A stretch of DNA of 64,000 nt. Origin: Coprinopsis marcescibilis. Its lineage: Eukaryota > Basidiomycota > Agaricomycetes > Agaricales > Psathyrellaceae. The stretch lies in the NCBI GenBank assembly GCA_004369085.1, contig ML210177.1:124001-188000 (forward strand), written 5' to 3'. The translations under genes and the position numbers were made by a program. This document shows, one piece after another, positions 24,524 to 36,116 of this stretch. A model generated the notes under the pieces. The model saw nothing but the letters and a program-made list of their open reading frames with translations. It ran no database searches and was not told the DNA's origin. The stretch's first letter is position 1. Each line of letters starts with the position of its first letter.

Positions 24524-25960
24524 TTAACGTGCCATGATAGCTTGAGTCTTAAGCGCTGCCTCCACTAGTGCCTGCTCGAATGCTTGTAGATGTTCCTGAA
24601 CGATCTTCCTTCCGTCGAGCCGCTTCGACGCCCGCGAAGGTGAAAGCAGTACTGATTTCCCATCTTCGATAACACCAGCCTCCCATTTCTCAATTTTCGC
24701 TCTACTCCGTTCCGCACTGTCCCACTCCGCCCTGAGGTCTCCCAATTTGTTTTTTAGCGAACGGATCTTCCGTCCGGCATCTGTGGTGGCGACGCCAGTT
24801 ACTTGTGCATGTTCAGATATTGCAGATAACGAGGATGCAACGGTGGTAGTATAGGATCTTATATGTGATAGCTGGGCGATGGCTTTTGCAGGGGTCACTG
24901 GTCCGTTTATCTGCGGAGGTGGCGGGAACGAGTCTTTAATAGGTGACGTAACCGGGGATGAGTCGAAATCGGCATCCCCTAGGTGATTCCCGTGTGGATC
25001 GAGCTCCCAGTCGTTGAAGCTGTTATTGTGGGCACCAGGGGAGGAAGGCTCTTCTTCTAGCGTGTGTAATTGCCGAGACTCAACGCGTGGCGGCTGCGAA
25101 TTGCTTGTAGAGGACGGGGCAGGGTCCAATAAACCGTCGATTTGCTCCAGTTCGTCGAGATGACCGAGCAGGTCGTCGCCACCGACCTCTGCTGCGATCT
25201 TCCTAAACTCCCTTTCACATGCTAGCATATCACGAACTTGGTGCTCGCGCTCTCGCGCGTTCTCGTTCATCCGCCGCAAGATGTCGGCGGCTAGTCTCTC
25301 GAGCCTGGGTTGCTGTGACGACGAGCTGCTAGGATCGGTGTCCAGTGTCCGCAGCTGAACCAGAAATTTGTCTGAAAACTCGAGGTTTTCAGAGAGTATG
25401 TCCATAGCGTCCTTTTCTGGCGTCCTATGCCGTGTCCTTTGGGATCTGTGATTGGTGGGACTGTGGAAGACGGGGTCGAGATCTGGTTCCTCGTCGGCTG
25501 CGTCGGGGGACTGCACTTCAAAAGAAGCTTCATGTGTCTGGGCCACGAGTTCGTCAGCAAATGAAGGGATGGGGAGGTTGGTAGTGTCTGGGGTAGCAAG
25601 AAGAACGTCATGGACGTCCTTGTTGTCCGGGGTGTGGTCATCGTGCTCTGGTTCTTCGAGCTCGTCGATTCCTTCTGCTCCTTCGTCGAATTCGATCCCG
25701 AATTCCTCGGCGAGAAGCCTAGAACCTGCACTGGGCTCTGGCATCATCGCGACTGCCAATTCATGAGCGAGCGAATGGTGTCTGCCATTGGGCGCGTCGT
25801 CTGTGCTGCCATTCACGGGGGTCGCCTGGGGACGCAAAGAGGCAGAAGACTTGCGGATGGACAGAGATGGTTTTGAGGGAGATTTTCGGGAATGGGTGGC
25901 AGGGGACAGAAAAGAGGAAGAAGATGAGTACAAGTCGTCGTCGTCGTTGTAGTGGGGCAT
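24524..25960 (-). CDS. Hypothetical 478-residue protein with C-terminal coiled coil
   Basis: A single uninterrupted frame, unusual in this intron-rich neighbourhood. The frame opens further upstream, but the first ATG is at 25958-25960 (MPHYNDDDDLYSSSSSFLSP). The N-terminal half is low-complexity: Ser/Pro/Lys-rich with several S-P sites, then strongly acidic (around residues 90-130). Two helical charged segments are visible: FLVQLRTLDTD to roughly LDELEQIDGLLD in the middle, and KIRSLKNKLGDLRAEWDSAE near the C-terminus, likely coiled coils. The protein ends QALVEAALKTQAIMAR. No family recognised; the architecture suggests a structural or adaptor protein. Converges on MMS19 with under 150 bases between stops and diverges from PRP40. 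Confidence 0.8.
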   Translation of the reverse strand: MPHYNDDDDLYSSSSSFLSPATHSRKSPSKPSLSIRKSSASLRPQATPVNGSTDDAPNGRHHSLAHELAVAMMPEPSAGSRLLAEEFGIEFDEGAEGIDELEEPEHDDHTPDNKDVHDVLLATPDTTNLPIPSFADELVAQTHEASFEVQSPDAADEEPDLDPVFHSPTNHRSQRTRHRTPEKDAMDILSENLEFSDKFLVQLRTLDTDPSSSSSQQPRLERLAADILRRMNENAREREHQVRDMLACEREFRKIAAEVGGDDLLGHLDELEQIDGLLDPAPSSTSNSQPPRVESRQLHTLEEEPSSPGAHNNSFNDWELDPHGNHLGDADFDSSPVTSPIKDSFPPPPQINGPVTPAKAIAQLSHIRSYTTTVASSLSAISEHAQVTGVATTDAGRKIRSLKNKLGDLRAEWDSAERSRAKIEKWEAGVIEDGKSVLLSPSRASKRLDGRKIVQEHLQAFEQALVEAALKTQAIMAR

Positions 25961-26301
25961 GGTGATCACTGGCTGATATTTGTCGATAGGGGCCAGAGAC
26001 GAGCTAACCAATACCTCAAATCGCGCTGCCTTCCTTCTCGGACGCGCCTCGGCCCAAATACTGCTTAGTCAGCCCACACATTTTGCCCAATGACTCGATT
26101 TCTGCCTTTGTGCCAGGAATAATTGTCTCTACTACGAACACTTGCAGCTGGAATACACTCAGAATCTGATTTTCAGCGACTCCAGTAAGAAATCCAAAAT
26201 GTACACAGAAATTGCCGCTGGTGTTCTCAACCAATCACGGACAAACAAAGGTAGTTAGCACTGTCAACAGCCAATGTCATGCTTGCACTTTCACCTTGAC
26301 C
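25961..26301. promoter_or_regulatory. Divergent upstream region, hypothetical gene/PRP40
   Basis: About 340 bases between the two start codons, with no convincing gene. It contains the 5' leader of PRP40. Confidence 0.35.
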
Positions 26302-29300
26302 ATGGTATGTGCTTTCACTGGACAGCAAGCATTCGGGTCAACTGACATTATCACAGGCAACTCCAGCAGCGGGTGTATGGGTAAGCACCAGTTACATTTG
26401 TCCAGTTACCTCCTCTGACGATCAAAAAGACCGAACATCGCAATCCTGAAGGAAGAACGTACTGGTTCAACACAGGTACTAAGCAGAGTGTTTGGGAGAA
26501 GCCAGATGGTGCGTCGCGCTTTCCTTCTGCAAAGCTCCAGTTATTTATTTTTCAGATTTGAAAACGCCGTTCGAGGTTCGTAGTTTCTAGATGTCAACTC
26601 ATCTGCGATTGACGCCTGTGATAGCGTGCCCTCAACCAAACAAAATGGAAGGAATATTTCTCTGGTGGAAGAAAGTATTATTACAATGTGTGTATCCTTT
26701 TTATTTGTCGCACCCATAGCCACTTACCGTCTGGGCAGACTGAGAGCAAGGAGTCCAAATGGGATATGCCAGACGAGCTTTTGCTTCTGCTTGAAAAGGT
26801 CGAAAAGGACGGGGAGACCTCGCCAGGGTAGGCTTTGAATTTCTTAGCTTACCTGACACAACCCTTATATCCAATCATAGTGCTCCAAAAGCCATTACAG
26901 GAACCCCAGCAGAAGGGGCCACACAAGGTGCAATCGTCCCTTCGGGAGGCGCTGATCCGTCCTCATCTGCTTCTCAGCCCAACCAACAAAACGGCAATAA
27001 CCTTGCAGTTGGCCCTCATACCGGCGGCATGCCTCCAAATCCGAACAGCGCCCTACCTGTTCGACCTAGCTTGCCGGACGATCCTGTTATCCCTCACAAT
27101 GGCTTCCTCACTGTTGAAGAAGGAGAAAAGGCCTTTACGCATCTACTTCGGAAAGCTGGTGTGGACGAAACCTGGACTTGGGATCAAACGATGCGAGCTA
27201 TCATCACTGACCCTCTATATAAGGCTTTAAATACCCTTGCGGAGAAGAAAGCGTGCTGGGAAAAGGTACGTCAACATCACTTCAGCAAATATTGCGCTGC
27301 TCACTTGTGCACAGTATGTCAGCGCACTCAAACAGAAAGAGCAAGAAGAGCGGGAAGCCCGACTGGCCAAGTTGCGGCCTGCTATCAGGAACATGCTCAG
27401 GGGCAACCCGAACGTGTTCCATTATTCAACGTTCGCCACGGCAGATAAGCTTTTCTCCCAACACCCAATTTGGCAGCAGGCTCGTGTTGAAGCTGAACGA
27501 AAGTTGATTTTTGAAGAATATGTTCAAGAACTCAAGAACAAGGAAGTGGTATGTCGATTCCATGTGTTTAAGAGCGTTCAATTATTGACTCCGTGGTGCA
27601 GCAAGAGATGCGTGCTTCTCGAACCAGAGCAGTTGGCAAAGTCGTTTCGCTCTTCAAAGAACTCGACGTTGATGTGATAACTCGATGGAGAGATGCTCGC
27701 AAGAGACTTGAAGTTTCTGAAGAGTGGAGCCGGGACCCTGAACTGCAACAACTTCCGACTCTCGACATACTTCTTGCTTTTGAGGACTATAGTCGCGTCA
27801 CGGAACGAGAGTACGAGGATCAAGTTCGCCGAGCGGGCGTTGAGAAGACGAGAAAGGAGAGAAAGGCCAGGGAAGGATTCAAGGTATGCTCTGTCAGCTG
27901 TGCTTCTCCATGCATACATCGACTTATCGTTTCCAGGCGCTGCTGAAGGAGTTGGTAGACAGCGGCAATATCAAAGCTCGCTGCAAGTGGAAGGAAGTTT
28001 ACCCATTGTTCCGCGACGACGAGCGGTATTTGCATATATTGGGGAATCCTGGCTCCAATCCGTTGGAGTTGTTTTGGGATGTCGTTGACGGGCTTGACCA
28101 GATGCTGGACAAAAAGATTTCCGTCATTGAAGATGTTTTGAAGAAATACAAGGGTGAAGGCAATCAGTCACCGGAACAGGGTGAAGAAACGACGGCGGAG
28201 AAGCGCGGATACATTGTCAAACCCGAGACCACCTGGGAAGAGTTCAGCGCCATCGTTAATGAGAATGCGACTGATCCGGTGCGGGATATGCCCGACGCTG
28301 ATCGGAAGCTCATCTTTAAGACTGTGAGGTCAAACTTTCACTCTTCATGTTTGGTTTGTTAATCTTGAAATTGCCAGCTCCACGATGCAGCTCTCAAGAA
28401 GCAGGCAGACGAGAAACGACGGGCAGAGAGGAAGTTGCGACATTTGCAGGACGACCTTCGCTATGCAATGAAAAAGCTTCCGGAACCCTTGGATATAACT
28501 CTCCCATACGAAGAGGTAAGCGAGACTTTGTTCAATAATGTCTGTGCAGTGCCCTCAACGCCCGTCAGATTGTCCCGTTGATCGAGAACTTGCCAGAGTA
28601 CAAAGCCTTGGACGATGATGAAGGCCGCCGCGCTGCCTTTTCCAAGTATGTTAAGCGACAGAAGGTATGTCATGAACCTGAATAGCTAAATACACAATTT
28701 AACAACGTGTTATATAGGAAAGGATTAGGGAGACAGGTTCAGAGGATGGGTCGACCACGAGCAGGAAACGCAAGGAGCCTCATCACCGGGACGACAGAGA
28801 AAAAGAGAAAGAACGGGACAAGGATCGTGAACGTGAACGCGAGCGGGATAAAGACAAGGACAAGGACAAGGACTCTCATAAAGACTCTCATCGTGAAAGA
28901 GAACGGGATCGTTACGAGAAGCCTTCAAGAAGCTCTCGACACCACCGACATGATGATTATGACGACCACCGTTCTCGCGACCATGGTCGTGATAAGGACT
29001 ATGATAAGGACACTTACCGTTCCTCTCGACATCATCGTGATGATGACCGTCGGCGCGACAGGGAGAGGGAGAGAAGAGGGTCGTACAAGGACTTTGACGA
29101 CTTGCGAGAAGACCGAGAACGGGGTACTTCCGAGAAGAGGGAACACGAGAGTGACCCTCGTGCGGAGAAGGTAGGTCGTTCTGTCTTGGTCTGGATTGTT
29201 TGACTAACGTTCGTTGTTACAGCGGGCGCGTTATGAAGATCGTGTTGAACCAGAGGGAGATGCTATGGAGGTTGACAAAAAGCCGTCTGGCCGGGCTGAA

Positions 29301-29324
29301 ACTCCAGAAGAAGGAGAGATATGA
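26302..29324 (+). CDS. PRP40: Pre-mRNA processing factor Prp40 (WW and FF domains)
   Basis: Prp40 is a U1 snRNP-associated factor that bridges the 5' splice site and the branch site. The best model starts with ATG at 26302-26304 directly followed by GT, so the first coding exon is just the start codon. The second exon is 24 nt (26357-26380, ATPAAGVW) and the third starts near 26430 ([20 protein letters not shown]). Two WW domains follow: the first through VWEKPDDLKTPFE, the second with [20 protein letters not shown] and KWDMPDEL. A Pro/Asn-rich linker leads to a series of FF domains ([40 protein letters not shown]; [20 protein letters not shown]). The C-terminus is a long Asp/Glu/Arg/Lys/His-rich tail of the spliceosomal RD/RS type, ending TPEEGEI with TGA at 29322-29324. 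About twelve introns. Confidence 0.9.
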
Positions 29325-29381
29325 CATGTCTATAGTGATTACTCATTATGCTATACAAATAAGTTCGTCGAGATACAAGTG

Positions 29382-29919
29382 CTATGACGATAGTGAGGGT
29401 ATAGGTTGTGCGCTGGCGTCAGGAGAAATGATGATATCACCTATCCGCAGCCTAGTGAAAGGATGTTTCCGTTTGATGGTCTTTTGGTAGCCCTTTCGTC
29501 GCTTCTTCTTGAACTTGATTTCCATTGAGCCCTTGGTGTGCTCTACGACAGTGGCCTCCACCTGGACCTTTTCGGGAGAGATGACGGGGTTGCCGCGCAA
29601 AGTGTATTCACGCGAGCCAAGCTCGTGAATTTGATCAAGCTTGAGGACATCTCCGACCTTGACGTCGCGCAGATGGGGAACGGTGAGCAAGTCGCGCGGA
29701 GTGAGGATGTATTTCTTGCCAACAAAATTTGCGACGACATATTGAGATGGTTGTGAGCGAATGAGTTCGAGAGCAGCGGCTGCAGATGACGGGGCTGCTG
29801 GGGTGTGCAGATGACGCGAGGCGGAACGAAGGGGGACAGCTAAGCGAAAAGTCAGGGTGGCGACACTGGCTGGGGACATTCTACTCACCCCAACGGACAA
29901 GATTAACCAGCGTGCTCAT
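29382..29919 (-). CDS. MRPL21: Mitochondrial large-subunit ribosomal protein bL21m
   Basis: A structural protein of the mitoribosome large subunit. Exon 1 (29889-29919) encodes MSTLVNLVRWA and joins by a GT-AG intron to exon 2 (29382-29839), AVPLRSASRHLHTPAAP, a plausible mitochondrial presequence. The bL21 core is clear: YVVANFVGKKYILTPRDLL, VKVGDVLKLDQI, EYTLRGNPVI, VEATVVEHTKG, and the basic KFKKKRRKGYQKTIKRK with HPFTRLRIGDI. Length about 170 residues. It overlaps no gene but sits back to back with ATP1 (about 185 bases between starts); its stop lies about 58 bases beyond the PRP40 stop. Confidence 0.93.
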
Positions 29920-30103
29920 CGTCTGAGCGAACACGGATTTTGTGGACTGTTTGGACTCTGGATGGGATGGGGAAGCTGTGAGAAAAAGCAGTTTAAGCTC
30001 CGCTTGAATCTTCCGAGTAACGCCGACTTTAGTTGAGCGACAACCGAAAACTTCCCTGTCGAGCTCCCATACCTTTTCCTCATTTTCCTCTTCTCTCTAC
30101 CCC
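29920..30103. promoter_or_regulatory. Bidirectional promoter of two mitochondrial-protein genes
   Basis: 184 bases between the starts of bL21m and ATP1. Both products act in mitochondria, so a shared promoter would allow joint control. A CT-rich tract (about 30060-30100) precedes the ATP1 start, common for highly expressed fungal genes. Confidence 0.45.
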
Positions 30104-32179
30104 ATGCACCGAATTGCCTTTAGAAACTCGGCGCGCGCTCGCCTTCTGGCTGCGTCGTCAAAGGTATATACCGTCGTCCTCGTCATTGACGGTCTATACC
30201 ACCCGGTTTCTGACATGGCTCGATATCTCTCTAGACCTCCGCCAACGCACTCGCTCGTGGTTATGCTACCGCTAAGCCAGGTATGCACTCTTGCGGCTCA
30301 TTCCTGGCCAGTTCCTGACCGGTTTCTCCCAATTTCCTACCCCCTGCTTGCCTGGCGTCGTTCCGACACGTACCACGTCACTCTCCAGCTGCCTCCGAGG
30401 TTTCCTCAATCCTCGAGTCCCGCATCTCGGGAACCAACGTCGCTGGAAACGTCGAGGAAACTGGCCGTGTCTTGAGTATGTCCGCTCTCTCTCGCCACGT
30501 ATGACACGCTTTCAACCGGTTTCCCCTAGGCGTTGGTGACGGTATCGGTCGTGTTTGGGGTTTGAGAAACGTGCAGGGTACGTCCCCCATTGCTTACTGT
30601 AGCGTGTTTTGGGCTCATCCTGGCGTGTTCTTTCAGCCGAAGAGATGGTGGAATTCTCATCTGGTCTCCGTGGCATGTGTCTGAACTTGGAAGCCGACAA
30701 CGTTGGTGTTACCATCTTCGGTAACGATCGTCTCATCAAGGAGGGCGACACCGTCAGGCGAACTGGACAGATTGTCGATGTTCCCGTCGGCCCCGGTCTC
30801 CTTGGACGTGTCGTCAACGCTCTCGGTGACCCCATCGACGGCAAAGGTCCCATTGAGGCCGCTGAGCGTCGCCGTGCTTCGCTCAAGGCCCCGGGTATCT
30901 TGCCCCGTCGCTCCGTCAACCAGCCTATGATGACCGGTCTTAAGCCCATCGACGCCATGGTTCCTATTGGACGTGGCCAGCGTGAACTTATCATTGGTGA
31001 TCGTCAGACCGGAAAAACCGCCGTTGCCATTGACACCATCCTTAACCAGAGGAGGTGGAATGAGGGAACTGACGAGTCCAAGAAGCTTTACTGTGTCTAT
31101 GTCGCCATCGGCCAGAAGCGATCCACCGTCGCTCAGCTCGTCCAGACCCTTGAGGAGAATGACGCCATGAAGTACACTATCATTGTTGCCGCCACCGCCT
31201 CTGAGGCCGCTCCCCTCCAATACCTCGCACCTTTCTCTGGATGCGCTATGGGTGAATGGTTCCGTGACAACGGCAAGCACGCTTTGATTGTCTATGACGA
31301 TCTTTCCAAGCAGGCCGTCGCCTACCGTCAAATGTCCCTCTTGCTCCGTCGTCCTCCCGGTCGTGAAGCCTATCCTGGTGATGTCTTCTACCTCCACTCC
31401 CGTCTCCTTGAGCGTGCCGCCAAGATGAGCGACAAGTTTGGTGGAGGATCTCTCACTGCCCTCCCAATCATTGAGACCCAGGGTGGTGATGTCTCCGCAT
31501 ATATCCCCACCAACGTGCGTGGCATATTTCGTATTTCTTACAACATTATGCTGACAGCCCATCCAGGTCATTTCCATCACTGACGGTCAAATCTTCTTGG
31601 AAGCCGAGCTCTTCTTCCGTGGTGTCCGACCTGCTATCAACGTCGGTCTCTCTGTGTCTCGTGTCGGTTCCGCCGCTCAGACGTAAGTCATCAACTCGCG
31701 GCCACCGGTTTTCCAGTGCTCATTTTGGTTTAGTAAGATCATGAAGAAGTTTGCCGGTTCCTTGAAGCTCTACCTCGCCCAGTACCGTGAAGTTGCTGCC
31801 TTTGCCCAGTTCGGTTCCGATCTCGATGCCTCAACCCGCTTCTTGCTCAGCCGTGGCGCTCGTCTCACCGAGTTGCTCAAGCAGGGTCAGTATCAACCTT
31901 TGGCCACTGAGGTCCAGGTCCCCATCATCTACGCCGGTGTACACGGTCTCGTAAGTCATATCCCGTCGTGTGAGACCTTGTTACTAATTGATTGCCTTTC
32001 CTCAGCTCGACTCCATCCCCGTCGACCAGATCACCCGATGGGAGGCTGAGTTCCGTGAGCACCTTAACGCTGCTCAACAACCCCTCTTGGTTGAGATTGC
32101 CGAGGGCAACGTCAACCCTGCGCTCGAGGCTAAGATCAAGAAGGTCGTCGAGGACCACGTCGCTTCTTTCACCTCGTAA
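30104..32179 (+). CDS. ATP1: Mitochondrial F1 ATP synthase alpha subunit
   Basis: The non-catalytic nucleotide-binding subunit of F1-ATPase. The ATG at 30104 begins [20 protein letters not shown], a mitochondrial presequence; the next exon gives [15 protein letters not shown]. The mature part starts near [15 protein letters not shown], then [16 protein letters not shown]. The P-loop is [15 protein letters not shown], and the alpha signature [20 protein letters not shown] and [20 protein letters not shown] spans an intron. The C-terminus has [20 protein letters not shown] and ends [13 protein letters not shown] with TAA at 32177-32179. About 545 residues, eight or so introns clustered at the 5' end. 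Codon use is strongly C-biased at third positions, consistent with high expression, and produces a long but spurious antisense frame. Confidence 0.96.
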
Positions 32180-32577
32180 ATTACCTTTATACCGTAGATG
32201 CCTTCTGGTGGACGAACCAGGTCAAAAATCAACCTAATTCCATCTGTTTGCTGTCCCACTTTTTTCAATTTTATGCTATCTTCCCGAACTGTGAAATCGG
32301 AATTCGACCTCAATAGAGTACCCCAGTCGCTCCTTTTCTTTTTACGACTTGCAGAATAAGATTTGTTTGCCGGGTGACAGAAGGTGCCTCCTGCGATGAC
32401 GAGCGCTCGGGAGTTTGCGGAAGGCTTCGGCATGCAGCGGAAGGCACATAGAGCTCCATAGATTTAAGATCTAATCTAATCTTGGGTAATGATTCACCAA
32501 TGATTGCTCGGAATTCCGCAACAATTCCGGTATGTGCTATAATTATAACTGTCTCGAACCACCACATAGTACATATA
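32180..32577. other. Intergenic region ATP1-PRO2
   Basis: About 400 bases between same-strand genes. It must hold the ATP1 3' UTR and the PRO2 promoter; no gene was seen. AT-rich just before the PRO2 ATG (about 32560-32577). Confidence 0.4.
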
Positions 32578-34105
32578 ATGGCTTCAGGCGCACAAGATAT
32601 TGCAAAGGGTGCAAAGGCTGCCTTTGACAAGTCGCAGCTAGTTCCAGCATCAGAACGCGTCCTTGCCCTCAAAATAATTCGAGACGAATTGGCAGCCAGG
32701 AAAGATGAAATTTTGGCTGCAAATGCTTTGGATCTCAAGGTGAGTTCAACAGAAAACTTTCGAAAGCGACCTTTTTTCAAGAGTTCTTGTCCGGTTAGGC
32801 TGCCCAGGCAGAGGTGGATGCTGGTCGGATGTCCGAGTCCATGTTGAAACGACTGGATCTGGGCACCGGTGACAAGTGGGATTCAATGTTGCAGGGAATC
32901 CTCGACGTTTCTGGCCTACCAGATCCCACCGGGATCGTTAGCTATGCCTCTGAACTCGATGATGGCCTGGAATTGTATCGAGTGTCATGCCCTATCGGTG
33001 TTCTTTTGGTCATCTTTGAGGCTCGTCCAGAGGTCGTCGTGAACATCGCCACGCTGGCCATCAAGTCAGGTACGTCGAGGAACTCGGTTGCCGATGACGT
33101 ACTAACTGAAATCGAAAACAGGCAATGCCGCTATTTTGAAGGGCGGGAAGGAATCGAATAACTCGACGGTCTTGCTGTCCAAGGCCATCTCTGCAGGTCT
33201 TGCAAAGACTGCCCTGCCTGATACCTACATCCAGACGATCCAATCAAGAGCCGAAGTTTCGTCGTTGTTGGCTCTGGACCAATACATCGATTTGGTCATC
33301 CCCCGAGGAAGCAACAGCCTTGTTCAGAACATCAAAAACAACACACGGATTCCCGTCATGGGCCACGCCGATGGATTGTGTTCCGTGTTCTTGGATGAAT
33401 CTGCTAATGTGGACAAGGCAGTTCGCATTGTTGTCGACTCCAAGGTATTTTCAGATCGTTTGGCCTACATTGGCAGATACTGAACACGATTAGACCGACT
33501 ATCCGTCAGCATGCAACTCCGCCGAAACCTTGATCGTTCACGAAGCTGTCTTGAACACAGTATGGCCAAAAGTCGCCGAAGCTTTGCTAGACGCAAACGT
33601 CAAGCTCCTCGTCGACGAGCCAAGTCTGGCCGCACTGAAAGCATCCAGCTCCCATCCGCGCATCGAGTCTTACGTATCCCCAGCCGACGACGAAGCGTAC
33701 AACACAGAACACCTCTCCCTGACCCTCTCTGTCAAGACCTTGCCCTCACTATCTGCCGCCATCTCTTGGATCAATGCTCACTCTTCCCACCACACCGAAT
33801 CCATTGTAACTGAATCCGACGAATCTGCGTCAATTTTCACCAGGGGCGTTGACTCTGCAGGCACCTTCATCAACGCGAGCACCCGCTTTGCTGATGGTTT
33901 CCGATACGGCTTTGGAACAGAAGTTGGAATTGCTACAGGGAGAATTCACGCCCGAGGGCCTGTCGGTCTCGACGGGTTGGTGACATATAAATACATGATG
34001 AAGAGCAAAGGCGAGAAGGGGCATATCGCATCGGAGTTTGGGACCGGGGCCAACAAAAGGCCATTCAAACATGCCAGGATCGACGCTAAAGCGGTTCCTT
34101 TTTAG
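32578..34105 (+). CDS. PRO2: Gamma-glutamyl phosphate reductase
   Basis: Second step of proline synthesis: NADPH-dependent reduction of gamma-glutamyl phosphate to glutamate-5-semialdehyde. The ATG at 32578 begins MASGAQDIAKGAKAAFDKSQ. The dehydrogenase core shows RVSCPIGVLLVIFEARPEVV, IKSGNAAILKGGKESNNST (across an intron), LVIPRGSNSLVQNIK, TRIPVMGHADGLCSVFLDE and DYPSACNSAETLIVHEAV, where the Cys is the expected catalytic residue. The end has STRFADGFRYGFGTEVGIAT, RIHARGPVGLDGLVTYKYMM and TAA/TAG region at about 34103-34105 after DAKAVPF. About 450 residues, four introns. Converges on the NASP-like gene. Confidence 0.95.
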
Positions 34106-34262
34106 GGTCATGAAGGTTCGTAAATTTAAAAAAAGAAAAAGTTGCATAGGCAACTAGGGCAGAGGAAGGGAAAGCAGGAAAACATTACGCTTGTATATAT
34201 ATGAATGTAAAGTAGAAGGATTTACGCAGGATTCGAGTCGAAAAAATGAAGAGCAGGGGACT

Positions 34263-35790
34263 TTACGACTCAGGTGCTTCTAATCTGGCTTTCTTTTCGC
34301 TGGCGTTGTCTTCGACCTCTGCTTCGGCTTTCCTTTTGCCTGCGCTGGCAGAGTCTTCTTGGGCTTTCTTCTTTTTCTTGACGATCGAGGTAAGATCGTT
34401 GACCTTTTGAGGCGCCGAAGCTGAGCCATTGACCCCCCCGTTTAACTCATTGTCCAAGGCTTGAGCTGCAAGCTCTGGGGCGCTTTCTGCGTGGGTCTCG
34501 TTTGGCGATGTCTTCAACTCATCAATCTGTAGACCAAGGCCATTCGTTAACGTATGTACGACCAGATAATAATACGGCTACAGACCTTTTCTGCCAAATC
34601 GGCCTTTAATCCTTCCAATTCCTTGACCTCAGTCTCGATTTGGGTCTTGCTCATGTTCTGGACCAAGTCGTCACGAACGAGACGCGCCACTTGCTTTCCC
34701 TTTCCTTTGACGTCCGTAATCTCCGCCTTGGGAGGAGCGGGTGTGAATTGGCCCTGCAAACCGCTGCGGAGCTCTGCCAAACGATGCTCGACGCTCTCCA
34801 AGGCTTTTTCGACATGGCCGATCGCATCGGCCAAACGACCCGAAGTCAAGTCAAGGACCATGCTCAATTTGTAGTGAGCTTCCGCAATCTGGCGTGAAGA
34901 GGTTGGGAGCAGGTTGATCTTGAGGTCGAGGCCAGACTGGTAGTCAGTAATAGCTTGATCAAATTTCTCTGATACCTATCTTCAGCACAAGATATGAGAA
35001 ATGGTGGATGAATGCCACTTACCAGTCTCCAAAGACACGTCCCCGAGTGCGATGAAGGTGTCTGCGAGCTTCAGGCGAGTCTCGTCGTCGTCATCAGTCT
35101 CAACCTGCTTTGCGTAGATGGCTCGGGCAAGATCGAGGACCTCCCAAGCGGCATTAAAGTCATCCTCCGGCTCGCCATCAGCATCGCCCTCCTCTTCCTC
35201 TTCCTCATCCTCATCTTCCGCTGGCTGAGCGCCGAAGTCGACAACGGGGTCTTCGCCATCCTCTGCGTCGCCAGAGAACGACAAAACAGGTCCATTCTTG
35301 GAAGTCGCTGCTAGGAATAAAGCAAATCAGCCTTGCCCCACATCCTTGAATGCACGGATTTTCTTACCTTCTTCCTCTGGCGCTTCCGCCGGCTGCTCCT
35401 TCCCAAGCACCGAGCTTTGAGAGATAGCATTCTCTAGCAATGCCCTTCCATATGAGAAATAAAGATCTGCAGTCTCTGGAGCGTCTTCGCCGACTTCTTG
35501 GGTCCTGAAAAGCGCGTGCCACAGTGAGCATTCAAGACGTAGACATGAGGGGCGTTCAGAAAAAACGCGACATACGCGATCTCAAGAGCTGATGCGTAAT
35601 GTTCCACTGCCTGTTCGTATTTCCCGAGTGCAAAGGCGCGTTTGGCCTTCTCCACCGCGCTTTGAACCGTTAATTCGGGTGTGGCTGCTGCACCGTTAGT
35701 GCTGTTTGCCGTGGTCGCGCTGGCGGTTGTGGCCGTCAGTAGTACGCTCTCCGTTTGTGAATGGGTTCTGTGAAAGACGTACGGGGCCAT
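34263..35790 (-). CDS. NASP/Sim3/Hif1-type histone chaperone (SHNi-TPR)
   Basis: These TPR proteins bind histone H3 (or the centromeric variant) and escort it to chromatin. The start at 35788-35790 (MAPYVFHRTHSQTESVLLTA) is preferred over the upstream frame extension. TPR1 is VEKAKRAFALGKYEQAVEHY; an intron follows. The acidic segment interrupting the TPR array (AEDEDEEEEEEGDADGEPED, near 35180-35240) is the family hallmark. It is followed by NAAWEVLDLARAIYAKQ, RLKLADTFIALGDVSLE and, across an intron, a TPR with FDQAITDYQSGLDLKI, then IAEAHYKLSMVLDL. A coiled segment and a Lys-rich tail with NLS-like KKKKKAQED and GKRKAEAEVE follow, ending in KKARLEAPES. Roughly 390-400 residues. Confidence 0.85.
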
Positions 35791-36116
35791 TTTTATGTGT
35801 TGCGGGGGAATGTGGAAGTTTAATGTTGGGGGATTTGGAAGAAGTGGAAGAAGATGCAAGGTCGAGGGCCGGAGCAGTGATGAATTGATGGGAACTCGGA
35901 TGTTTTACGCGCTCAGAATGTTGCTACTATAACTTCTTGAAAATTGGCCAGGTCAGCTCATGCCTCTGCGCCTCAGTTTCATACGAATGATACCACCACA
36001 GCTGCATGGATAGTTTATTCCACCTTGTACCTAATGCGAGTCAAATGAACTTGAACCTGAAGCGCACCGCGTACGCGACGATGGAATTTGGATTATTCTA
36101 TTCATACTTAGACTCT
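35791..36116. other. Intergenic region upstream of the NASP-like gene
   Basis: About 325 bases between the start of the NASP-like gene and the stop of the F-box-like gene, both on the minus strand. A small plus-strand frame here overlaps the F-box gene end and is not supported. Confidence 0.35.

Noticed and set aside
30657..31580. 307-residue open frame antisense to ATP1
   Set aside because: It mirrors the highly C-biased ATP1 coding exon. Such antisense frames arise from codon bias, and it has no domain-like features.
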